Source of the DNA: Paralvinella palmiformis
Taxonomy: Eukaryota > Annelida > Polychaeta > Terebellida > Alvinellidae
DNA: 64,000 bases
Direction: 5' to 3'
Assembly (NCBI GenBank): GCA_025642065.1
Contig: JAODUP010000325.1
Span: 167,501 to 231,500, forward strand
This document shows positions 13,301 through 25,380 of the stretch, in pieces. The translations under genes and the position numbers were made by a program. The notes beneath the pieces were generated by a model. The model was not told the DNA's origin, did no database searches, and worked only from the letters and a program-made list of their open reading frames with translations. The first letter of the stretch is position 1. The number at the start of each line of letters is the position of its first letter.

Positions 13301-16300
13301 TTATATGCTGCAGTGGTGAATCTAGTGTTTCTGGTTTGCAAGACTCTCTTGTAGGCTTGGTCACTTTTGCTCACAAGAGTCTGTAGCTTCTGGTCATTGG
13401 GGTCAAACCAGTCCTGGTGTTTTCTATGTGGCTTGCTAAGATATGTCTTGGCTGTTTTGTATACGACCTGCTGCTGAGCTACCCATTCCTCGTCTGGTGT
13501 TGAGTTTTCCTTCTCCTCTCAATGGGCGAGAGCACTGTCCATCTCCTGCCCAAGACTCTCCCTATGGATGATGGTACTTAGTTTTGCAGTGTTGAGCTTG
13601 GTCGGCTTACTTGTCACTTGCCTGTTGTGCTTTTGTCGTATTCTGAAAGTCACTTATGACCTCAGCATCTAGTGATCGGTCCAGCAGTTAGCTTCACGCA
13701 TGGCTTGGGTACTGTGGATGTCCATCTTATCCTGACACCTCGTGATGATGAAGTCGATCAGATACCAGTGTCTTGAACGGGGATGCATCCAAATGGCCTT
13801 GTGTTCATCCTTCTACTTAAACATAGTGTTCGTCACTATCAGTTCGAATTCAGAGCACAGAGCCAGTAGAAGCTCGCCATTGGAGTTGCATTTCCCAATT
13901 ACATGTTTGCTCATGACCAAGGGCCACTTGTCATTTCCTCTTCCTATCCTCGCATTGAAGTATCCTATGAGCAGTAGCTTATCTGTACGAGGGATGTCAC
14001 TGAGCACACTTGCCAGGTAGTTGTAGAATACTTCCTTCTTTTCATCTGGATCTGTCATTGTTGGAGAGTACACTCTGATAAGAGTAGCAAAGTTGTCCTT
14101 TGCTCAGAGGTAGTCTCATCGTCATGATTCTATATCTTACTGGCCATGGCATTTCTGTCAGCTTTGTGACGATATCCTCTTTGATAGCAAAGCCTACTCC
14201 GGCCTCTCTTCTTTCTCCTTCGGTATGGTTTTTCGTGCAGTTATATATTTCATGGAAGCTGGTAGTAAAAGGTATTGATGTGCCGCTGGCCTTAGCAAGT
14301 TACTAGCGGCACTCTATCGGGGAACAAATAGAGGTCTCACACCGGCAAGAACATATCAAGACAACTATTTTTCCCTGCGGTAGCTGATCAAGAGATGTTG
14401 GGAGTTCCATACATCAACCGCCCTTAATACTGCCACAGTGACATGGTTTTCTGGTTAGGGTTTGCTCCCTTAGCCTTAGGTTCTATCAAGAACCTGAACC
14501 ACAAGGCAGTGGCATACAACTCTGAATAGCAGGGGCTTCAAACTCCCTGGGGTATTGCAACACCTGGGGTACTGCAATACCTGCATACACATGTCATATG
14601 AATACAACGTTAACATAACGTTAACTTAGGTCAGATAGGTCGTGAGGTGGGAGGGAGTTTTACTCTTTATAACTGCTCACTATATTTGGTCCCAATGATA
14701 GAGTACCTTCTGGGTTTGACCTTTCATCTATAAAGGTTCGACAACCCTCATCTGAATTAAACAAAACAAATGACAAGGTTTCGAAACATGTAGCTTGTAA
14801 CACCAAATAATGACAGTAACATGATTTGGTCAACAAAACTGACTAGTTCACATACTGGTTTTCTTTACTGTATAAAGAACCGTCTCGGTTACACATACAG
14901 TTCTATACTCGGTTCGTTTTATCTTTTTGTGTTCCAGAAGAACCAGAACTAGTGACAGATGTTGAAATACCCGAGGAAGGTAAGATAATAATTGTTAATT
15001 AGAGATCAATTAAAAGGGACCACCTGAGTTTGAACCTCGGTGTGGGCATATCTGAAGGATGTTTTATCCTTGGCTTCGCTTCATTAACTTTGAATGAGAT
15101 TCGGCCCATTTGGCCTACCATGTTCACAAAAGTGGTCGTAAAACATCATCATCATCATCTAAAAGGGAAAAAGCCAGCTCATTAAAATATATTCATCTAT
15201 GATACAATCAATTATCTATTATTGTTATCTGTAAATTTATTATCTAATCTTGTAGTATAGCAATAATAATTTATTTTGTTTAAGTTTCAGTTACACTATT
15301 ACTGGATTTTCGGGATGTGTCCGTTTTCTGTTATCATACACTAATTTCTGATTTATGAGGATCAGTTCTCATTTGTTTTAGACACAATCATATCATTGTA
15401 AATATTACTTCTATACGTCTGTATTCTGTGAAAAATAAGGAATTAGATAGTATGGGGTAAAAGTACACGTACAACCAATGACAGGTGTTAATACTTTGTA
15501 GACATTACCATGAATACTTTATCCGCTAAATCTTAAATATCATAATTATATCCCTATATGGCCAGAAATGGGCATCATGCTCACTTTATTTCTTATTTAC
15601 TAAATCACCAATTTGGTATTTTGGCTATTTTACTCCATAATTGATCAAATGAAATAAGCTTGCAATTAGCTATTATGATATTAATAATAGCAAACAAATG
15701 TTGACGTATGTCGAGATTTGATATATATAACTTTTAAGGAGCCGAAAACTGAACAACATGCCACACCAAAATATTACTCCTCCAGTTGGCTAGCTGCCAA
15801 TACTCTTATCCACTTGAAACGTTCCTTATCTATGATGCCACAAACAGTACCGATTATAACTGTATAATAGTACCTATGACGTCATTATTAAAGGTTTTAA
15901 ACTCCAGGTATTCCATTTCCACTACAGATAGTCGATATTTGTGGATGTTACTCAAATATGCTCAGTATCTCGAGTTAGCTAGCTGCCAATTCTCTTATCC
16001 ATTTGAAACGTTCCTAGTCTATGACGTCACAAAAGTTTATAACAATACCGCTTATAATTGTATAATAGGATCTATGACGTCATTATTAAAAGTTTAAACT
16101 TCATGTATTCCAAGTGGTTGATACTTGTGGATGTTACTCAAATATTCTCATATCTCGAAGGGTGAGGCACACAAAGCGATTAAATTAAAATTATTTAGAA
16201 TGGTTCACACTGAGCTTTCCAAATGTTTTTGCATCCACGAATGCTATCGCCTTTAAAATATAGTTGGTCAAAGAATGTTTTGGTTATAGAACTCGATATA

Positions 16301-17138
16301 CATCGTTATCAATATATGCCTTAGGTTTTGTTTAAAGTCAAATGAACTGAAACATTTATACAATTAGTTAACCAGATATGTAGCCGAGCCTTCCAATTTC
16401 TCCATACCTGACCATGTGTTTAATTCTAAATTTGTGGAGTTTATTTTGTTTGAACACCCTCAAATGTTAGTCACAGCAAAGTTTCTGAGCAGAAGGAAGT
16501 TGGTTAATTGTTTATCGGTAGCCACTGGAAATGAACCCAATACCAACATATCACAATTAAGACTTTACTCCCTGCACCAACTAGGCTACTGCATAGGTCA
16601 TACCTTGAAATAAACTAATATTAGAATACAACGTCAATACAACGTTAACTTGTTGTTTTTTCTCCATAAAGATCACCTACCAACACCAAATGATGACGTG
16701 CTTATAACACCAGGTAAGCTCAACAAAGATCATAAAATGTTATTAATAATAAAAGCATAATTATTTTGTAAATAACTTGTATTCAGATTTAGCAGGCTAT
16801 TCCGTGAGAAATGTGGTTCCAACACAGTTTATTATTATTTTCTTTTGTAGAAGAACCATTGCCAGAACCACAAGAAGGAGATATTCCAATACCCGATGAA
16901 GGTGAGTCAGTAATGGTTAAATAAAAATCAGCGTTAACGAACTAGTACACATTTGATCGAAGTTAGTTATATTATGCACTAATAGTATAAACTTTAATTG
17001 TTTATATCCAACCAAAGATAACACGAAATATTAAATAAAGAACAGACTACAATAAAAATCAATATATGACTATACACGACTATAAATTAACTGTACACAA
17101 CGAAATTAACAGTCCAATATACTGAATTTGTCTTCTAA

Positions 17139-17188
<50 letters not shown>

Positions 17189-18262
17189 AATATCATAATA
17201 TATTGTCATATGGACATGCATCTTCAACAAGCCAAAAGTAGACTGAATATATCAGCAAAATCGTATACCCTCGTGATACTATCAGTAATATAAATATTAT
17301 GAAATATGATACATAATGAGCTCGATATAAATATTTTCCTACTGTGCTCAACTGAAAGGGAACTTATTATGAAATTTGATAATTTATGTGACAATGTATT
17401 ATACCAGACAGGAAATAAGTCATAATATTAGCAAAACAAAACCGTTCGACTTCATACATTAATTCAAACGTAAAACTTTTCATTAAATTCTCAACACAGT
17501 TTCTCGTGTCATCTTCAAACAAATCTTCTTTGTGGTCGTCATAAGGTAACACATAAGGAAACCTTCGTTTGTTATCATTTTCCTTTCTAATGTATCCGTT
17601 ATTCCAATACGTAAATTACTTAATTTTCAGAGTATAAATATTTTAGAAATTAGTATAGGTCAGATTGGTTTATATCCAACCAAAGATAACACGAAATTTA
17701 AATAAGGAACAGTCTACAATAAAAATCAATTTCTTGACAGAAAATAATCTCTAATATAGGTCAGATAGGTCGAGAGGAGTGAGGGAGATTTGCTCTCTAT
17801 AACTGCTCATCTATATTTGGGCCTCAATGGTAGAGTACCTTCTGAGTTTGATCCTTCATCTATAAAGGTTCGACAACCCTCATCTGAATTAAACAAAACA
17901 AATGACAAGGTTTCGAAACATGTAGCTTGTAACACCATATAATGATAGTAACATGATTTGGTCAACAAAACTGACTAGTTCCCATATTGGTTTTCTTTAC
18001 TGTATAAAGAACCGTCTCGTTACACATACAGTTTGTTTTTCCTTTATTTGTTCCAGAAGAACCAGAACTAGTGACAGATGTCGAAATACCCGACGAAGGT
18101 AAGATAATAATTGTTAATTAGAGATCATCTTAAAGGGATAGATCCAGCTCATTAAAATGTATTCATCCACGATACAATCAATTATCTGTAAATTTATTAT
18201 CTAATCTTGTAGTATAACAATAATAATTTATAATTAGCCGTGATATCTACACGAGTGTTTAA

Positions 18263-18352
<90 letters not shown>

Positions 18353-19616
18353 CGTCCGTGTGTGTCTTTTAGGGTACATATAAAGAGGCAACAGGCACAG
18401 AGCATAAACATATCTAAACATCATTCGAGACCTATATCCATAAATCTAAATACAAGTACAACTATACATACATTAATCTAAAAATAAAATGTTCCATACC
18501 TGCACATGTTGATAGATGTATTTGTATACCTAAGCATGTGTCTGGTCTACTCATCAGCCTGTGGGAACCAGCTCATTCGCTTTTCGTACGCGACAAATAT
18601 GTCACGCCCACAGGAAAGCGGCTACATGCAGGCTACGTACAAAAAGCGGAAGCACATAAAAACATACCATTTGATACCACAGCTCGCTCGCATGCGTGCG
18701 TGCGTGCGTACCGTGCGTGCGTGTGTGTGTGTGTCATTATCATCATAAACATTCACATTAATACGCATCTTGTATTTTAAACTGCCATATGGAGAAAAAA
18801 CGTAATTCAGAGTAATGCAACGAACGGGAAATGATTGGGACAAATATATTATATTACTGTCAAACACCCAACTTTGAATTATGAGAATAAATAGATTTAA
18901 ACAACGTGAGAATGTCTCCTATTCAAAACACCATTTATATTGCTTTAACTGCACTGGAAGTTTCTTTATCGATTTGAGTTTAAGCATTTTAAACATCGAC
19001 TTAAAGTTTTGAATTATTTTTGAGAATGGGACAATAAAGGTATACGGACTTAACTCAGAGACTGAGCATCAAAAAAAACTCATAATACGTTAGACATCAA
19101 CTTTTTTCAGACACTATCAGGTGTAATAATGTTTGTTTGTTGTTGTTGTTTTTTTTTGGGGGGGGGCATCATTTTATATTTTTGTGATAAAAGTATAATT
19201 TATGGAATTACTTTACATTCATTATTCGGTTTGACAGTCGTTTCTGGGATTTATTTCCCGCTTGAAGTGGCATGTGTAAATAGAAAAGATAATAATGTTA
19301 CAAGACAGATAATATTTTGAAGACGTAGATTTTGTTTTATCGAACATCAATCTACATCAATTCATCAATCTAAAGAAAGGAAGACAATTTCCGGAAGAGA
19401 TTGTACCATAATAAACCGGAAGTAGTCAATTAATGGACTAACATTTAACACCATAACAGCAATATACTGTAGTTAGTAAGTAAACTTACAGCATCTTAAA
19501 GATAAACTCCTAATCTAATATCATGTCCTCCTTTATCTAGAAGAGGAAGAGCCAGAAAATTATGTTACAATTAAAAGGCAAGGTAGACGAGGTGGAAGAC
19601 GAGGTAAGTGACGGTT

Positions 19617-19669
<53 letters not shown>

Positions 19670-22043
19670 AGTTTATTTTCCTTATTATACCCTTCATGGA
19701 CTGGATAAAACTGGAAAATATTCAAGCCTGAACTTAATATCGGAATTCTGTTTTACTTTATGTTAAACCATAAATATTGATTGTATCTGATGATGATTAT
19801 GATGATGATGATGATGATGATGATGATAAATCATAAATGTTGAAATAACAAGTCTACTATAATTAGACAATATAGTTTAACATTTAAGATCATCTTGAGT
19901 TATATATGTGAACGTTTGATCTTTTTCGTGAACGAAATCAATGATGGGATTTAGTTGCAGATTAATATCTGATATTTCGATCGATTCCCATGTCATCTTC
20001 ACACTGTCACCAGGTATTTATGAGTCATAACAGCAAGCATTGGGTTTTTTTAAATTATTTTCAGGTAAGAAGAAGCCTCGATCAAAGGGAAAATCACACA
20101 GGAGGAGAAAAATAGGTAATATGTAGTGTTTGAACTCCAGGTTAAGGTAACTAAATCTCGGCTAATTGGTCAAATTTTGGCGTCGTTTTAAATGATACAT
20201 CATGTCCTCGGGCGGCTTGTGCGTGTGGGGGAGGGGGGAGGGGTATGTTAGAGTTGATACTTTTTACCAGTTCCCGTATCTGTTTACAAATACTAAACAA
20301 TAAACCCCGGTTTGATGTCTAATTGTGTTATATTAGTTTATAATATCTTCTATAATTTCCAGTAAGAGACCATATACCGAGTGAATCAGACGACACAACG
20401 CAAGGTAAAATCAAACTATAAAGTCAAACCTTTGAACAAATACACGTTAAAGTTTCATAAAGTGATATACTTTACGAAACTTTAACGTTGATATACATGT
20501 ACTTTACAAATATCCTCATAGTTGTACCCAATGAACCTGGCAGTGAACCGAGCATGAGCGGACCTAGAAAAACTAGGCCAAACAAATCCGGAAAAAGGAA
20601 GCAAAGGATCCCGTCAGGAAAAAGGCGAAGGAAGATTAAAAAGTGTATGTAAAAAAAATGTATTCTATGAATCCGGTAATATGATAAAATAGAACATCAT
20701 TTATTTATAATATTGCTCCTCATCCCATTGACAACAATTATTAGGATGAATTCGCGCCTTTTTGGTCAAGGGGCTCAATAAATGTTTGTGTGTAGCTTAT
20801 TTCGGCATATTGTGAAAGACATCGAGGTGTCAGAAACTGATAAAAATACTTTCGCAGTTCCTGTCGTCCCTTTTTGTTGAACAAAGAAGCCATTCAGTTC
20901 TGGAATGTCCAAAATCCCAAAGTACTGAACTTACGGAAGCAGTTTAGTTATATCTTAGAGCGATATTATATCTCATTACCGCGAATAGTCTGGCCGAAAA
21001 TGACACAAAATGGCAACAGTTTTAAAAAAATAATGGAAATACATTTAAATTATTGTTCCAACTTTTATGCAGCCATTCGCTTGTAGGCGCCACTAATGCG
21101 TTCAAAGTATTTTGGCACTTAATGGTTAAAACCATATAATGATTCCTACATCTGTTTACAAGTATTTTGACATCATTTCCATCGCTGTCAATGTAAATAT
21201 ATATTTGTTTACAAGTATTTTGACATCATTTCCATCGCTGTCAATGTAAAGATATATTTGTTTACAAGAATTTTGACATCATTTCCATCGCTGTCAATGT
21301 AAACATATATATGTTTACAAATATGTTGACATCATTTCCATCGCTGTTAATATAAACATATATCTGCACTAAGATTATATATTAGTATATAACATGTAAC
21401 CTTCTGAAAACGATAAATATGTTATCTACACATTGATAGATGAGTAGAATGATAATTATTATTATTATTATTATTATTATTATGACTAATGTATGAAAGA
21501 AAAAGGATTTTAATGTAGCTAGGCCAAGATTGTAACCCCGATGCTAGAAGCATGAGGCCAAACGCGCTACCATTTAGGCCCCTCTCCTTCCGTCCTGCCC
21601 CCCCCCCAGAATGGATGGGTAATTAAGCCAAAATTTAATGGAATTATAAAACCGATATAAATTAGACATAAACTCGAATATTATCCGGTGTTTTATCAAC
21701 ATTACAGCTATAGATTTATGTTAGAATAGATAACTTAAATTAACTGACAATAACATACATAAAGATGATCTATTGTTCTAAAATGTAGCCTCATCTTGTC
21801 ATATTTCAGTAAGAACGACACTAGCACCGCCGATGGAAATATCGGAACTAGAATCAGAACCAGAGATCCTGACAACAGAACCTTTCCGAGACCACGCTGC
21901 ACCAAGGAGCATCTTCCTAGGAAGTCCTAGTGCCGAGTTTCCGGATCCAATAGGTACTACGCTTATTAAATGGGACACGTTTATTGTTTTTGAATGGGAT
22001 TGCTATTGGGATATTTACCCATCTTCATCGGGATAATGTCCAC

Positions 22044-22111
<68 letters not shown>

Positions 22112-24564
22112 AGATCACCGTATCCTGGTACAGTTTAATAGGTAGAAGGTTAAATGAATCAATTTAATAAAGTTACTGTGACATAATGATTATTTTAATA
22201 CATAATACATATTTACTATAAACTAATTAAGTACAACTAGCATTAATACTGACGTTAATGATGTATATTGATATTTATATAACTAGATCAGTTTTAAAAA
22301 ATAATAGAAATACATTTAAATTATTGATCCGTATATGCAGCCATTCGCTTGTAGGCGTCACTAATGCGTTCAAAGTATTTTGCCACTCAATGGTTAATAC
22401 CATATAATGATTCCTACATCTGCTTACAAGTATTTTGACATCATTTCCATGCGCTGTCAATGTAAACATATATCTGTTTACAAGTATTTTGACATAATTT
22501 CCATGGCTGTCAATGTAAACATATATCTGTTTACAAGTATTTTGACATCATTTCCATCGCTGTCAATGTAAAGATATATCTGTTTACAAGTATTTTGATA
22601 TCATTATCATCGCTGTCAATGTAAAGATATATCTGTTTACAAGTATGTTGACATCATTACCATCGCTATCAAGGTAAACATATATCTGTTTACAAATATT
22701 TTGACATCATTTCCATCGCTGTCAATGTAAACATATACCTGCACTAAGATTAGATATTAGTATATAACATGTAACCTTCTGGAAACGATAAATATGTTAT
22801 GTACACATTGATAGATGAGTAGAATGTTAATTAATATTAGTATTATGACTAATGTATGGAAAAATGAACATTAATGTAGCTAGACCGATATTGTAACCCC
22901 GATGCTAGAAATATGAGGCCAAACGCGCTACCATTTAGACCACCGAATACTTCTAGTAGTAGATTAGTTTCTTGTTGTTCAGCATATTCCATTATTAAAT
23001 GTTGTTATTGTCAACAAAGTGAAAATATTAGAGTAAATATTTCTTTAGCGAAGTTCGCTAGTGTCGGTTATCGTTTGAAAATTGAAATGGCAACAGACGG
23101 GGTTTATTTACATTTTAAAATCAACTCATGGTTCGCGTTAATTCACGAGAAATAATACACAAACGTAATATATCAATCCCGCATTATTGGTCTATCAATC
23201 AGTACTTTTGTGTAAGACATTATGTCTCCGATTTGATGAGTATTTTCTATCTAAATAGCAAACCCGTTTGTTTATCAGAATTATGCCATCTAATATCTAT
23301 GCCAGCGCATTATCACTTACGTGCGCATGCGCCATGAGTCTGCTGCTAGACGATGGCGAACGTTCTACACTGAAAATGACCACAAATAAAACAAATCGTT
23401 GAAGATATCTCTGAATTGTCCTGGTAAAATGATAATATTACAACTGCCATGTCCATTTTCGATATTATTATAAACGGCCAAAAATGTGTATTGAAGAAAC
23501 AATATGGGAAAGCCACTGCCTACACGTAAACATTCGCTACGAATACAGCACTCCGCGGGTACACGGGAAATGTGTTCTGCGAACTACCACATAGAACTTC
23601 CAATTTAATCTATTTTGTTTACTAAATCAGTCTTCTTTGAATAGAAATATACTAAATATCACCTTAACTTTCATTTTCATTTACTGACTGTTGGAATGGT
23701 GGAGTATTATCACCGACAATTATCGTTAAAATATACCAACAAATCATGCCTACGCACTCAAAAGGAAAGGTGATCCAGGCTCTGCGAATAATGGGTCGTG
23801 TTTACTTTAGTAGTTCTAAATCTTGCCGACATATATCACCAGCTTAATTGGCAAGGTCTATTCAGCTAACTCTATATGAAATTACAAACCAGATATAAAT
23901 TAGACATAAACCCGAATGTTATCGTGTGTTTTATCAACATTACAGCTATAGAGTTATATTAGAATAGATAACTGACAATAACATACATAAAGATAATGTA
24001 TTGTTCTAAAATGTAGCTTCATCTTGTCATATTTCAGAAAGAACGACACTAGCACCGCCGATGGAAATATCGGAACTGGAATCAGAACCAGAGATCCTGA
24101 CAACAGAACCTCTCCGAGACCACGCTGCACCAAGGAGCATCCTCCTAGGAAGTCCTAGTGCCGAGTTTCCGGATCCAAAAGGTACTACGCTTATTAAATG
24201 GGACACGTTTATTTTCCCGAATGGTGTTTACTTATTGATTCTAGCCAATATTCGTTTTCTGTACACGAAAATCACTATAACTCCATTTTATAAAATGGCG
24301 GTCTGATTATAATTGAATCATGTCAATCTAGACTAAGTAATCTGATTCTGTTGCTGTTATCTGAAAACTAAATGTTAGTTGATATTACTGTATATGAGTC
24401 ATTGGTCGTTTGTTTGCGTTATAAGGATATAACTGTGTCAAGAGAATGTGACCTTGACCTTGGTTGTATATTTTACACGCGTGGAATATAATTTAATGGA
24501 AAACTTTCTTTGAATGAGATTGCTATTGGGATATTTACCTATCTTCATCGGGATAATGTCCACG

Positions 24565-24602
<38 letters not shown>

Positions 24603-24912
24603 TGGTTATCGTATCCAGGTACTGTTTAATAGGTAGAAGGTTAAATGAATCAATTTAATAAAGGTACTGTGACACAATTATTATTTTAATACATAATACA
24701 TATTTAGTATAAACTAATTATGTACAACTAGCTTTAATACTGACGTTAATGATGTACATTGATATTTATATAACTAGAACAAGGTCCGCCGACGGGTGAT
24801 AATTCTGGAGCTATTGTCGACATGAAAGGTAAATTTACAAAATGGTCTAATCCTTATAATGGGTAGTATATGTCTGATGTGTATATGTGTGCTCGTGTGT
24901 GTGTGTAAAGTA

Positions 24913-24967
<55 letters not shown>

Positions 24968-25343
24968 ATTGATGCCACATTCGCAGGTGAGAAGATGGAC
25001 GAGAAATATTACAGGGAGACAATAAACAGGAAGTTTACTTATCCAATAGTACCTCACGAAATAGTCCGTAAGTGTTTTACAAGACAACATGATGTTTTAA
25101 GTACTACACGAAATTATTACTAATTTACCTATATCCTAAGACAATATGGGTATTGTTTGTCTGAAAAGACAACAAATAAACAAAGAATAGTCTGGTTTTT
25201 CCAAAATAAATGTTTACTGTTAGGTTACAGTCAGACAAACGAATGACGATCAGCTCCTGCAAAATAATATAAAAACATGCTATTTATACCGTTTGGAACG
25301 ATTGGTTTGAAATATGGTGAGACGCCATTGATTTCCTGTCATA

Positions 25344-25380
<37 letters not shown>

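Larger units (their letters stand above)
11175..16114 (+). repeat. Exon-module tandem duplication, copy 3, broken by LINE
   Basis: The same unit interrupted by the LINE at 11641-14597. The stretch holding E1 is missing after the LINE, and E2 remains at 14938. The end of the unit carries a further partial repeat (15965-16114, again with the CTAGCTGCCAATTCTCTTAT segment). Confidence 0.85.
16115..18262 (+). repeat. Exon-module tandem duplication, copy 4
   Basis: The unit holds E1 (16851) and E2 (18057). An extra stretch of about 0.6 kb with an (AT)n tract (17070-17655) is inserted between them. It ends at a (GT)n tract. Confidence 0.82.
21023..22286 (+). repeat. Tandem duplication around the 48-residue exon, unit 1
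   Basis: The unit begins TTTTAAAAAAATAATGG. It contains a 53-bp minisatellite, a SINE-like head and the exon at 21810. It ends at AACTAGATCAG, where unit 2 starts. Confidence 0.8.
22287..24777 (+). repeat. Tandem duplication around the 48-residue exon, unit 2
   Basis: The same order as unit 1, but with six rather than four minisatellite copies and about 0.9 kb of extra DNA (about 22940-23885) that unit 1 lacks. It ends in the acceptor of the exon at 24778. Confidence 0.8.

Noticed and set aside
11442..13319. Plus-strand frames over 11.4-13.3 kb
   Set aside because: They are shadows of the minus-strand LINE; the minus-strand readings carry the RT motifs.
18263..18481. CVCVCV / HTHTHT reading frames
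   Set aside because: They are a translation of a (GT)n tract.
21152..22741. CRISPR-like array of regularly spaced repeats
   Set aside because: The whole 53-bp unit repeats, so there are no unique spacers. The context is a eukaryotic intron.
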